The notes under the pieces: model-generated
Told to the model about the DNA's origin: nothing
The model's database searches: none
The model's input: only the letters and a program-made list of their open reading frames with translations
Translations under genes and position numbers: made by a program
Source: Herpomyces periplanetae
Lineage: Eukaryota; Ascomycota; Laboulbeniomycetes; Herpomycetales; Herpomycetaceae
Reading direction: 5' to 3'
Assembly: GCA_009733715.1 (NCBI GenBank)
Contig: WMKJ01000026.1
Span: forward strand, 1-64,000
Length of the DNA: 64,000 nt
Shown here: in pieces, positions 22,338 through 34,270 of the stretch
Layout of the letters: every line of letters begins with the position of its first letter
Numbering within the stretch: position 1 is the first letter of the stretch

Positions 22338-23539
22338 ATGGCATTGGATCCGCGAGGTTTACTGGCTAAGGCGGATAAAGCGCTACTCAACGCCAACTCG
22401 GGATTCGGTTTTTTTGGAGGTCGAACGGAAAAAATCGAAAGAGCCGTTGAAATGTATCGTGAAGCAGGTACGTTTAATTGAACGTTTGAACGTGAGTGCT
22501 GAGCTCACGATATTTAGTTTTAACACTGCTAATACTATGGTGATATAAAACCGTGCATGATGGGGCACGTATATGCAAATGACATATGTATATATATACG
22601 TACACATGTGTACTAGCTAATTCGTTTCGTTTACAAAAGGATGGTGAGTCATAACGTGGGCTGCATGATCAAAGTAACGTATGTGTGACAGCATCACTGA
22701 TATATGAGATAAATACAACGGAGTTCAGGCGCGGAAGCAGCGGCAATCTTTGAAAAGATGGCAGATATACAGGAAAAGCAACTGGGAGACACGGAAGACT
22801 CAACGCAATCACTGGTGGAAGCGTCCAAATGTTATCGTAAAACGGATCCTGAAAGTGCGGCTCGATGTCTCAGTGCAGTTATTCACCAGTATACACTCAA
22901 GGGGAATTTTAGACGGGCAGCTACAACTCAACAAACATTGGCGGAAATTTATGAAACAGAATTATCAGACAATGGAAAAGCTTGTGCTGCCTACGAAATA
23001 GCAGCTGGGTGGTTTGAAGAAGATAATGCTCAAGCGTTAGCGCAAAAGTTGTATCTTAAGACGGCAGATCTACTAGCGCTTGACGGGAATTACTATCGGG
23101 CCATTGAATTTTTTGAAAAGGTCGCACGGCAGGCTATTAACAATGAGTTAAGCAAATATTCCGTAAAGGATTATCTTTTCCGTGCAGGAATTTGTCAATT
23201 AGCGTCCGGTGATACTATTGGAGCACAGGCTAGTATAGAGAAGTATGCCACGGAAATTGATCCGTCATTTGCGAGTCAACGTGAATATCAACTTTTGCTA
23301 GATCTATGCCAGTGTATCCAAGATGGAGACCCCGAAGCATTTAGCGATAAAGTGTATCAATTTGACCAGTTAAGCAAGCTCAGTACGTGGAAAACGTCTA
23401 TTCTATTGAGGTAAGTTAGCACATTTGCATTTGGCAGCACGGGGCTAGTTCGGACGGTTTGGCTAATTTAAATTGCGTTGAATTAACAATGTATAGAGTT
23501 AAAAAGACGATTCAAGAGGAGGAAGTCGACTTTGCTTGA
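22338..23539 (+). CDS. SEC17: Alpha-SNAP / Sec17 (SNARE disassembly adaptor)
   Basis: Four exons give 293 residues, the normal family length: 22338-22467, 22617-22643, 22729-23410 and 23497-23539 (phases 1, 1, 2). The N-terminal loop GFGFFGGRTEKIERAVEMY, the helical repeats (for example TLAEIYETELSDNGKACAAY and AGICQLASGD) and the C-terminal LLRVKKTIQEEEVDFA match alpha-SNAP. The leucine near the end (TSILLR) is in the region that stimulates the ATPase NSF/Sec18. The protein bridges Sec18 to SNARE bundles on membranes. Exon 2 is a 27-nt microexon encoding NSFRLQKD. Without it the first helical hairpin lacks nine residues that the family has. Skipping it would keep the frame. Confidence 0.95.
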
Positions 23540-23974
23540 TCAATTAGTGTGTGTGTGTGTGTGTGCATGGAGATCAAAGTGCGTCGGGTGGGGGGGATAA
23601 GATGACTGAACTTTCGGGGGAGGGGTCAGGGTAATTTAGGTACAGCATCATCCACATTTTCTGTATAGTCAATAAGATAAACTTTCGGCATGTTTGTTGC
23701 GCGGTTTGAGAGTTTTAAAAAAAGAATGATTTGGTAGTCGGGCACTTTTGGCTTGGAATTAGGATGGGAAAATAAGGCAAGATTAATGAGCAGCGAAAAA
23801 GCTACTCAGAAACCGTGTACATGCTACTAGTGTTTGAAAGCTGAGCACAATGTCCTACGAAGGATATTTAAGTGTAATGAGGGAGAGTATTGGAGGAGTA
23901 GACTAATGGATTGACGTAGCGTAAACTAATACTCGGATGAGAAGACAATGGGTGAAGTGAGAGGATAGATAAGA
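23540..23974. other. Tail-to-tail intergenic region with GT repeat
   Basis: Between the 3' ends of alpha-SNAP (+) and RPL26 (-). A (GT)n tract sits at about 23547-23565, immediately after the alpha-SNAP stop. Otherwise featureless and G-rich in places. Confidence 0.65.
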
Positions 23975-24591
23975 TTAGGCTTTTGAGGGAATTGGCATGT
24001 TAGCCTGTAAGTTTTGCTTAGCAAGGGATCTTTCGGCAGCACGTCGTTTGAGTATGGCTTCACGGTCCTTGTCGAGTTTAAGTTGTGTAATGACTACTTT
24101 AGACGGAGCTATACCGACGGGGACAGATTGACCGTTGGCTTTTTCGGTGGAGACGGTTGCAACATGAATAACGTATCGTAACCGGTAAACAGAGGTTACC
24201 TTGCCTGATCGACCTTTATTTGAGCCGCGAGTAATCGTAACGACGTCGTCCTTGCGGATCGGCATTGAACGAACCTATACACGATATGGGCATTAGATGA
24301 TGATGGTGACAGGTAATGAGTACGTATGCATATCCTCGGGAGTTTAATTAAATTAATAAACGTACCTGATGCTTTTCACGCAATTCAGTACTGAGGGGAG
24401 CGCTCATAATCTTACGACGTTCACCCGACGAAGCATTAAAGTAAGCTTTTCGTGATTTTCTTCGTGATGAATGAACTGGTAGAAAATATCGCATGTTAAA
24501 ACAATATTCACACTTGACAGTGCGGTAAGTTGCTTTTTGATTCTGATGTATTTTTAAACAAAGACTTACCAGTGGTCGTTGATTTAGACAT
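23975..24591 (-). CDS. RPL26: 60S ribosomal protein uL24 (RPL26)
   Basis: Three exons give 143 residues: 24591-24570, 24475-24366 and 24274-23975 (phases 1, 0). The first exon is only 22 nt (MSKSTTT). Family signatures are [19 protein letters not shown], then the KOW-type stretch [20 protein letters not shown], then [16 protein letters not shown]. uL24 binds 23S/25S-like rRNA near the peptide exit and is essential. The early, short first exon is typical of fungal ribosomal protein genes. Two CACGTG boxes 11 bp apart lie about 235-250 bp upstream of the start. Confidence 0.97.
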
Positions 24592-25078
24592 GATGATAAC
24601 TTATTCCAATGGAATAGTCACCCCCCAAAATTACCGTGGAAGTCAATACACTTGTACAAAATTCAACGGGCTAAATTATTTGGCAACGTAATAAAAATCA
24701 AACTCGCACCGACAATTGTCGAGAAGTAAACTTTGTAAAAAAATTATAAACTCGAAACAACATCAATTATCGTGCAAAGTTTCCTCTCATCATCAAACGG
24801 AACGCCGAACAACCTCAGTGTGGGTCACGTGGGTGTCACGTGAGAGGCTTGGGGGAAGGATTGGCGGCGGAGAATTGGCGATGGAGAGTTGAAGATGAAT
24901 AGACTGATGAAGAAGGGGATTGAGTTGGGGTTATAGTGGTTTGGAAGTATTGTGGTGTGGGATTTACAGATTTGAGTAATTTCAAAGAATGCAGACTGAC
25001 AAGTGGAGGGTGAATAAAGAATGGGTGAAGGATGAAAGGGAAATGGGGTATTTGAAGGGAATATGATAGTATGGAGGA
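24592..25078. other. RPL26 upstream region
   Basis: Promoter-side region of RPL26, purine-rich on the plus strand (pyrimidine-rich on the coding strand) beyond 24840. It contains the paired CACGTG boxes. The left end of the prefoldin gene starts at 25079. Confidence 0.6.
24826..24842. promoter_or_regulatory. Paired CACGTG boxes, 11-bp spacing
   Basis: CACGTG occurs at 24826-24831 and 24837-24842, both within GTCACGTG. The 11-bp offset places both on one face of the helix. They lie upstream of RPL26. CACGTG is the site of Cbf1-type bHLH factors, and Cbf1 is a known regulator of ribosomal protein genes in some fungi. Binding here is inferred. Confidence 0.55.
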
Positions 25079-25919
25079 TTAATTGGTTGAGCGTTTACTG
25101 GTACTCATGATTTTTTGCTTGAGAACTAAAGGTTAACATTAATAGGTTAGTGGAAGGTTGGTGGAATGACTAAAAGGTACTGAGTACAAAAGTATGATGA
25201 TACAAGGGCGGAGTCATAATGATTAACTTACATTCATCGACAGCTTGACTTTCTTGAACTTTTTTTCGCAAAACAACTTCAACCTTTGATATGTCGGTGG
25301 CGAGTCCACTCACTCTTTCTTCGTAGTACTTGATTGCGGCAGGGAGGGACTTTTCTACCAGGTAGCCCGTACCGATATCAACCATAACGAATTCCTTGGT
25401 AGGATCAAACGAATCTACGGGTGATGAAAACTTCATGACACCGGGAACGTAAAGAGAAGATGTCAGAGGAACCATAACATTTCGTAGGGGTTTGGAGATA
25501 TTGGAAGTATTTGTGAGATGAGAATCAGAGTCTGGATTTTCTTGGTCGGGTTTACGGGAAGTTTCAGTGGAATTATCAGGAACTGAATTGGGGTCATTTG
25601 GGCAAGGTTTAGTGGCAGTATTGGAGGGGGTGGGATAGAGACCATCTCGTATACACGTAATACATTGCCGGAATTTGACCTGTGCTGAACGCAGGGCGCT
25701 AAGTGAACTAGTTAAGTGTTGTAATTCACCGTCCTGCTTTGTCTTAATTTGACTCAAAACATCGATTGGGAGATTTGCCAGGGGGATTGTATTCTCTGTT
25801 AACCCAGCGGAAACGACGTATTATTAATATATTTTGGGGATCCATGGATTGATAGGAAATGTCGAATAAAGAGGATTAATATTGAGGTAAAAAGCCATGA
25901 TGAATATATAGATTGAAGA

Positions 25920-25956
<37 letters not shown>

Positions 25957-26013
25957 TATAAAGAAGGTAGGCTGACCTTTCAATTGACTGGTGGATGAGC
26001 TATTACTACTCAT
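25079..26013 (-). CDS. PFD5: Prefoldin subunit 5 (Gim5)
   Basis: Three exons give about 215 residues: 26013-25977, 25795-25232 and 25125-25079 (phases 1, 1). The prefoldin alpha-type pattern is visible: an N-terminal helix (NLPIDVLSQIKTKQDGELQHL), the beta hairpins (VPLTSSLYVPG, then FVMVDIGTGYLVEKS) and a C-terminal coiled coil (AIKYYEERVSGLATDI). Prefoldin is a six-subunit cytosolic chaperone that hands actin and tubulin to CCT. A low-complexity insert of about 60 residues separates the first helix from the hairpins, which makes the protein longer than the usual 150. The first intron has a GTCAGC donor and contains a (CA)n tract. The short last exon (LKQKIMSTSKRSTN) is supported by frame and splice signals but is less certain. 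Confidence 0.85.
25922..25953. repeat. (CA)n microsatellite in the prefoldin intron
   Basis: About 16 CA units inside the first intron of the prefoldin gene, close to its 5' splice site on the coding strand. Confidence 0.9.
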
Positions 26014-26620
26014 TTTAACGCTTTTAATAATTGAGTAATTTAGTTAATATAAGTTAATCTAGTTTGAAGTTAAAGATACAGGGAGAATGGACTTACTCGA
26101 AAAGTGTAAGTAAAGGTATAGTATATTCCAAGTAGTGGGTAAATCAGTACTGGGGATGAGTAAATTTAATGAATGGATGACAGTAGAAGGTTAGGGTTAA
26201 AAGGAACCGAACATAGAAAATCCGTGAATATTAACTGTTTGAAAAACTTGGTAAACCCAAAGAAAATGAAAATGGTAAGGGTAAAAGTGGATATTTTCAA
26301 TGAGGATTTAAAGCAAAATTTACAGACGGGCAATGGTGATCACGTGACTGATTGGAGGGGTTTTGGTAGGGAGAGGAATCGAATGGATTTAACAAGCAAA
26401 GTCGGGGAATGGTAAAGTTGAGTAGTTATAATTATTGGAAAGGATTCTGATAGAGGAGAAAAGAAAGTGTGGTGATAGATCCACCCAATTGATAGGGCTT
26501 GAAATGGGTAGAATAGATGAACAAGAGGCGGCGGAATTGGATAGGTTAAAGTCGAACTAGTTGGATTTTGTGTGGTTTTGGAGCGAAATACAGCAACATT
26601 AAATTGCTGTTATTTGACAA

Positions 26621-26722
26621 AGAATCATCCACCCGCCAGAATCATCCACCCACCAGAATCATCCACCCACCAGAATCATCCACCCACCACAATCATCCAC
26701 CCACCACAATCATCCACCCATT
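26621..26722. repeat. 17-bp tandem repeat, six units
   Basis: Six consecutive 17-bp units of the form AGAATCATCCACCCACC. The first four start AG and the last two start AC, and the last unit is diverged at its end. A period of 17 is not a codon multiple, so this is not a coding repeat. There are no spacers, so it is not a CRISPR array. Confidence 0.92.
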
Positions 26723-27990
26723 CACTTGTTTCACCAAGAAACCCAGTAAAATATTCCAACACTTTTCCCTCCAAATACGAAGAATTCCCCCCCCGGCTTA
26801 CCTAATGGTCGATGCAACGCCGGGCTCGACGGGATCCTTCCCGATTGGGCTGCTGGCTGAGTAAGCGGGCCGTGGGGCTGGGATGGCAAGGACGGCTGAA
26901 TTACCGGATTAGGAAATAGAATACGGAGCGGGTTTGGAGAGGGAGAAATAAGCCAAAAGGAGAGTTGCGTGGCGGCGCAGGGAGAAGACGGCAATGAAGA
27001 GCAGGTAGCGCAACTTCTGCTGGCTGTACAGACTGTACAGACTGTGCATCCAGTTAGTCACATCCTTCCCCTCTCCCATGTGACCATATCTCCTGCAGCG
27101 GCTTCAATACAGCTCAAGGTTCGGTTGGGCCGAACTTCTTTATCTACTCTCTATCAGTATAATGATTGTTTGGATGATTTAATACCCAATGTATTACTCC
27201 ATATATTCTATAATGTATATACCTAAATATCCGTAGTACTTGAATTATTTACCCTTTCTTCCATCCACTAATTCCAGACAATAATCAAATACTATATCTT
27301 ACCATACACCCTAATGATACATTCATACTTGCAGAATTTTGCCTTATTTCACCATAAATTCCACGACAGGAATATATTATATTTGTTCCATGCAAAATAC
27401 TCTCAATTACACAACAAGTTTATTACCTTTCCTTGTAAATACTCAATACCACCTTTCATCTTCAATCATGTCGCATTCTATATATCATATGTATGTATAT
27501 ATAATATTATGGTGTTTCTTCAATCAATACTCCCATTCGTATATTCATCAGTCGTACAAACTCACACCCCATCCCATCCAATACTACTACATCATTGAGT
27601 TTTATTCCCTTAGACCTTGCGGGTTTGTTCAATCATTCTCCATCACATGTATTACCCTTGCTTGTTCACTCGTTCACCGTCACAGCTACAGTTATCCACC
27701 ATAACTGTATGCCTGTAGCAGCATATTAACCATGAAATCACGATACAATAATAAATTAACCCGCATCCATGTGCCCTGACTATACTTGAGCCATCAGCGT
27801 GCAACCTGACTCTCAATCCTTTCTGTGAAGGCTTCATTAATACTTTGAGCACACCTCAGCATGCATCCGTGATTCCAAGCACCACACAGTTCCTGAACTA
27901 TACTAAAATCTCTAGATATTCTAACCTTTTTGCCAAACCATAATCAATTTCTATTTTAACAGCTTAATTGGCTAGATCACCGGGTAATGG

Positions 27991-28021
27991 TTAACTCACA
28001 ACATATCATATTGTGAGTTAA
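27991..28021. repeat. Near-perfect palindrome
   Basis: TTAACTCACAA and TTGTGAGTTAA are perfect 11-bp arms around a 9-nt centre. The pairing extends inward with one mismatch. No gene lies nearby. Confidence 0.8.
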
Positions 28022-30947
28022 TGGCTTATTCAACTGGTTTTATCATCGTTAGACTTTGAATTATACAGAACATTCAGATTCATTCTAATGTATACCATTA
28101 TGTTATTATTATTGTTCATATTTCTACACCATCCAATATACGGTTATTCATTCACTCGCAATTAGCCTACATAAAAATCTTTCTTATACTTTACCCTAAA
28201 GCCATGGTTAACTCATCTCTCACACCCTCCCCGAGGATAAGTATCTAGAAGTATACGCAGTATTAACTCGACAGTACATAACCCTCCAAACAACTCAAAT
28301 GTTAACTAGAAAATCGAACCCAGAATAAAAACAACCACACGCAAAAGTATCTGTGCAACATGTATATCTTTTGCCATTATAAATGCTCATATATGGATAA
28401 GAAATTGGCTAACTAAAAATCGATTATCACCTAACATTTCACCAAACTATACAAGGCAAAATTGTGGTAGAAGTAATCGGTTACATGTATCTTATGCTTA
28501 CACTGGCGAATATGGTGGATTGAAACGGTTACAATTAGTATAGACAAGCTGTACTTCACAATAGCCTAGAAGCTCACACGTATTTTACTTATCCATACCA
28601 AAACATTTGGCCCTGCAGGCTTATTGAGGGACTTGACCCTTAATAAACACGGAAATCGAACTTACTCCAATGAGTGATTGGTCAAATTCACCCTGTCATG
28701 CAACGCTACGTGTCAAGAATTTCACAGACTTTAATACTGTAATAGTACGTCTGGCTTGTTTCTATATTGTAGAGTAGCTGAGAATAATCACGCAAGGAGG
28801 AATTAAATGTAAGATCTAGTATACAAGTAATATTGGCCTCAGTTAAAGACAGTCTTGCATATGGATAAAGAGTCTAATTGTAAAATAAAGGGCAAATTTA
28901 GCGGTTTTGAGGTCATGGTCAATGGTAGTCGTAAAAGGCCCGATGCAGTTAGGAAAAGTAACTGCATAAATTTCAGGCAAAGTGTCCAATAATGAAACAA
29001 ATTAATCTTGGGTGAGCGGAGTCTTGGAGTACAGGAATCAGGGAATATGATATCCCATATCGTTTAAGTCAACTTCCAGACCATAATATATTATAGTACC
29101 AACTAACCACTTTTTTTGGTTCAATAAAGCTTTCCAGGGGAGAAAAGTCCGATACAAATTACGTGGACAAGGAAATGTCAATTTTAAATCTTGATTAGTC
29201 CAGATAACTTTTACAAGCTATACTGTAGTTAAAACCTTCGTTTGGCCAGAATGCATCTGCTTTACATTAATTAGTGGAAGGATAATCAGTGACATGTTAA
29301 GTGTTTTGAGGGGGTTTGCAAGTGTACCGTGATAATCTCACATGAGCATTTTGCTATAAAATTATGGGTTACAAGGCAAAATAAGTGTAAAACAATCCGG
29401 CAAACATAACGGTTCTTGCGGCAAAGTTTTGCTAAGAGTGACATTTTGGTTGACTGGATTGTTGGATTTATGGAGATTAAGGGCAGTAAATCCGAAGAAA
29501 ATAGGATTGGGAATCCTTTTGTTATCTTGTATGCGTGCATGTATACACTCTCTTAATTTATGCTAAGCGTGCAATTTGGTCGGCGGGTATGTTAGCATCA
29601 TTATGGTCATGAAGAGGGTTGTTTTGCAATTGTATACATTGCGTGAAACTAGTAATCTGATTTGAAGGATGATTATAGGAAAGATTGTTTATCAAGTGTG
29701 AAAATTACGATAAAGTAGGCCAGCGTGGAGAATAAAAGCGTTCAAGTTAACATCCATTGGTATGATTTACCTTGAGTAGTATAAAGGCGAACGTGTGTAT
29801 AAGATTAATGCATGCTTGCGCGCATGCATACTGGGTGATAATCGTAAGGGAAAATGGTAATATGTGCTTTGTGCTGTGTAATGCTGAGTGAACCGGATTG
29901 ACAGTATATGGACTACTTGCCCATTTGCGGTAAGGTTAAGAGAAACAAAGTGTAAAGTGATGAAATGGATGGAATGGGGTAGAATTGACAGGGGGAAAGG
30001 AGGCTTAATGAAAGAGAAGAGTGGAGAGGACGAATGTATAGATGGGAGTTTGGATCGTAATTACGAAATTTGAGTGCAAGATGGGAAAATTTTATCGAGT
30101 AAACGTTTAATAAACTTTCCAAGATAATATTACTTCTAATATACCAATTACGACTGCCGTTACAATAACTATTTGTACAATTACGGAGATAACGTTTGCG
30201 TGGGCCACGTTAGTGATGAGAAGGTTTTTATTATTATTTTAACGTACAAAGTAAACTTTTATTGTTAACCTATTGCCTGTATACTCTAAATACGTGTTCG
30301 GGAAGACATTTATGCCTAAATATAGGAAACCAAATCACAATAACCAGATGAAAGATGGGAAAGTATGCATGAAATTGGTAAGTTGAAAATCAGCCTGAAC
30401 TTCTGGAGAGCAAGGGAAGTGGTAGCAAATTATTTAATTTGGTCATGAGAACTAGGAATGATGGAGGTTGGTGTAGTGCAAGTTGGCAATGTTATTAGGA
30501 GAACAGGGTGAGTGGATGAATGGATGAATTAGTTGTTATGTATGAACATGGGCAAGGCATAAGTTAAGCCAAGGTAACTTGGCAGGCTCAGTTCACGATG
30601 TTTACTGGATGATGCAGTATACAATAGAAGGGTTTGGCCGGGTAATGGATGGGAATATAAGTAAGTCTGAAGGTGATGATAATGCATACAGGTAGATTTC
30701 CATTCTGATGTATAGACTGCAGATACATACCAGCAATTGAATTGTAGGTAACAGAGCATCGTAGAAATCGAGCTTATTGAGATTTTCAAGTTAGGCAATA
30801 CGTAGCACTATAGGATGAGATGGTGAGATTAGTATAGTGAAGAAGCTAATTAGTGGTATATCGGTTGATTTAGCGGCAAGGAATTAACGAGGAAACCAAG
30901 CTAATGAACAATTAATCCGGAGAGAGTCGGGCGTCGAGCATCAAGCA

Positions 30948-31016
30948 TCGTGGGTCGTGGGTCGTGGGTCGTGGGTCGTGCGTCGTGCGTCGTGCGTCGT
31001 GCGTCGTGCGTCGTGC
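30948..31016. repeat. 7-bp tandem repeat (GTCGTGG then GTCGTGC)
   Basis: About ten units of a 7-bp repeat. The left half is GTCGTGG and the right half GTCGTGC, so one variant expanded next to the other. The Arg/Val/Ser-rich open frame it creates is an artefact. Confidence 0.88.
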
Positions 31017-32911
31017 ATCACACGCTGCCCGTCGTCCACACCTTTCTTCACGTGACCCGTACAAACTACGATTTTTGGATTTTAAAAGGTCAATTGCTTG
31101 TAAATTATTTTTTGAATGTTCGTTAATAGACAGGCATTATGGAAAAATAATATGGAATCGACAAATGCAATTACAGGATCTTGATTGTCAAGTTGACCGT
31201 TTACCATAAGGGCATTCCGTAGAACGTTGGACATTTTTATAATCCCCTCTTTTATTATTTCATCGATGATCACAATTGTTCTTAATCAGCACAGTTAATC
31301 ATTCTTATCTATACACCATGCCAGATCGACCCTTGCAGGCGAATATTCCACAATTTACTTAAATTTCCCAAGCGTAACCTAATCATACTGCGAAATGTAA
31401 ACCGACCTGTCATAGATAAACTTTGTTTAGCCAGATTGATTGACTGGCTCCTATGCATACACACATACACACTCCAAATAAATCAACTTGATTTGATTAT
31501 TTACGTAATCGAATAATCCAAAATAATAGCGCAGTAATCAACCCCGCCAATTGATTCGCACGCACAGATAAATTTACATGGTTATCTACTTTAACTGATA
31601 CATACCGTGTGAGACGATCAGGATACCCTAAGACACTTGGAAAATCTATAACGACCATAACAGAAATTGTGCTTATGGTATACAGAAATATTTACTCCTA
31701 GTTCTACAATTTTTACATGGATAGAATCAGTCTCGACAATTGATAACACTTCATTAAATCTCTACGCTGAAGCGAGGCAAATATTAGTAATCGAGTCTCC
31801 AACCAAGTTTAACTGGTTTTAGTGACTGGGTTACAAGGTAATCGAATGAGAAGAAGAGAGGAAGAAAGTAAAGTGAAGAAGTGAGGAGGTAAGCTCTAAG
31901 GTAAGGTTAGATGAGAGAAGACGACAAGCATTCAGCTGTGTGGAAGGGGAGACGGTTCATACACAGACCCAAGACTACCCTCATACTCAGTAACGCCTGG
32001 TTCTGTATCCTTAAGCACACGTGCATCTGGTAAACGCTTATGAGTGAACTTATGTGATAATGCAACAAAACGCCAGTCTATGCAAGCTTACACGTTATAT
32101 CCACTTTAAACTCATCCTCCTATTCCCTTTTTTAGCCCAGAAACTCTTTAATGTACCTGTACTTTACTGTTGATAGTGTTGCCGGCCAGCCAGAAAATAC
32201 CTGCAATATTTTAGGTCACGTCAAAATTCAAATCCTGGTATTAAGGTAAAAACACACCTTACCAAGTCCCACTAATATTTACCTCGTAACCAGATGTATA
32301 CGCTTAGTGTCATTAAGGGCATACATTACCACTACCACACTACGCTATGCTATACTACACCGCACCACACCACGCCACGCCAAACTTAGGCTAGCCTAGT
32401 TACTCTCGAAGGAGCAATCAGTTCTGTAGTAAAATGGTTAGTTACAAAGGACCTGCCAACTAAAAAGTGTCACTATATCAAAAAATAACCCCCCACTAAC
32501 CAGGGGACGCTAATCATAATCGCGAAATAAACCAAGTAGGTTAACACCAGTACCATTAACTTGCACGTTCATACATTCCATCGTCTGTAAGAGTTTGAAA
32601 GAAGAAATATCTCCCCTCATATCCAAATACCTACCTACACACACCTACTATTCATTATCCCTTAGTCCCTCATAATGAACAATACTCACAGTGGCTCAGA
32701 GCCTCCCAATTCAATTAACCCGCGATCATCGTTACAATTCTCTTACTAACCCACTTTAACTACCGTTTTAACCATATCCCTCACCATTATATAAGCCGCG
32801 GAAAAATTGTGGAGACTTCGGACCATCCGAATACGGTTCAACCGAAAAAAGAAGGTGCGATGGAAGCGATTCAATAATTTCGCTGTCAATAAAGCGAAAG
32901 AGTTGTATTAG

Positions 32912-32970
32912 ACACATACACGCATGCACGCACGCATGCACGCACGCACACACTCACACACAAATACAAT
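32912..32970. repeat. Interspersed CACG/CATG/CACA simple repeat
   Basis: Impure simple-sequence tract of tetramers (CACG, CATG) running into CACACT and CACA. No coding meaning. Confidence 0.8.
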
Positions 32971-34059
32971 GTTAGTTAGTCAGTTAGTGAGAATGAGTCT
33001 GTGTGACTCATCGATTCTCACACCTTCTTATTTCCGTTTGGCAAAATTTCCTAGCTCCCTACTTTTGAAACGTTTTCCTCCATATTTCCCACAATTAAAT
33101 TCCTTCTTTCCTATTTGGTTCAATTTCTCGTAGCAATTCACCCTTCCTTCCTCTTTGACCGATTCCCATCGTCTAGATCACGTGAATCCTCTCAATCAAT
33201 TCGCCCTTCCCGGTAATTGCTACGCAATGCGCTCACCACCAACCCCAACCCGTTAAACATAAATACATCGCGACTCCCCGTTTTCCACATCTCTTGTCCA
33301 ATCCCTCTTTTGCACCTTTAAGCAATCCTAACCTATTCAAAATTGGGTTCACTATTTTACTTAACAATTCCATATTTTTTACCCTTTCACTCTTTCGTCT
33401 CTTCATCAATTTACCCAAATGTATCTACTCTCTACCTTCATCATTTGATTCCCTTCTCCTTCCCTTTACCTCTTTACTTTCCTTTTCTACCTATTTAAAG
33501 TTCCCTCATGCTTCAATGCTTTAGCATACTCTCCAAATCACCCTCTCACTCATCTTCATCACTCTCTTTTATCATATTTTGTTGAATTGGTTCTATTCGT
33601 CTCTTCACTTGATTCCCGTCAACGTTACATATCTACATCATTACCACTACCACCACCCCTCCCTCACCCATACATAATACACATATACCTACCTATATCT
33701 ATAAGTCTATATCTATATATAGATTCAGTTATAGATATAAACATACATATCCCTTTATCATCCGATATACGGAGTCCTTGAAACTTCCCTTTTCCCATCT
33801 CAATTTTCTCGTCACCCGTCACCATCTCATCTACTCGCCGTTGTCAACTGCCACTTGAACTTCTCACCCTATCATTATCATATACCGTCCTTTGGATACC
33901 TTCTTACCCAGCAATTTACATTACCATCACAAACCCTCCTCCCATCCCTTGCCTTCATATCCTCGCCTTTTTTCCACCTGGTTAACTCCTTCCCGTAAAC
34001 AACATATTTCCTTACTACTCCCATATCCAATCTTTCACCACGGCATCTTTAACTTCAGA

Positions 34060-34143
34060 ATGTTTTTTTCCATTCAACTTGCCTTGGTCAGAGTATCAGT
34101 CCACTTCACTACCAAACTTACCTATCCCCTCCCAGCTTATTAA
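34060..34143 (+). promoter_or_regulatory. Upstream ORF in the bZIP leader
   Basis: A 28-codon ORF (ATG TTT TTT TCC to TAA) ends 127 nt before the proposed bZIP start. By eye no other ATG occurs between it and the main start, or for about 540 nt upstream of it. Still earlier are ATGCTTTAG at 33516-33524 and a 10-codon ORF at 33419-33448. Gcn4/CpcA-type genes are known to use such upstream ORFs for starvation-induced translation. Confidence 0.45.
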
Positions 34144-34270
34144 CGGTAACTTTCTCTCACTATCACATCACCAATCTTCAATCTTTCCCGTTAAAAGTAG
34201 ATACCCCCGGTCACAAATTTCTAACTTCCAATCTCCCAAATCTACAAATTCTAACCTGCCAGCTGAAGGT

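Larger units (their letters stand above)
26014..34270. other. Gene-poor 8-kb stretch
   Basis: No gene could be supported on either strand. It holds purine-rich DNA next to the prefoldin start, 17-bp tandem repeats at 26621, a locally GC-rich patch at about 26800-27030 with two copies of CTGTACAGA, a palindrome at 27991, 7-bp repeats at 30948, CACG/CATG-rich DNA at about 32910-32970, and a C+T-rich leader from about 33100 into the bZIP gene. Open frames here are short and mostly repeat-derived. Confidence 0.6.

Noticed and set aside
26173-26415. 80-codon plus-strand open frame
   Set aside because: Lys/Arg-rich reading of purine-rich DNA upstream of the prefoldin gene, with no recognisable motif.
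26621-26722. CRISPR array
   Set aside because: Units are 17 bp, directly adjacent and without spacers, and the genome is eukaryotic.
30964-31209. Arg/Val/Ser repeat protein frame
   Set aside because: Produced by the 7-bp repeat, which keeps all frames open. It is not a gene.
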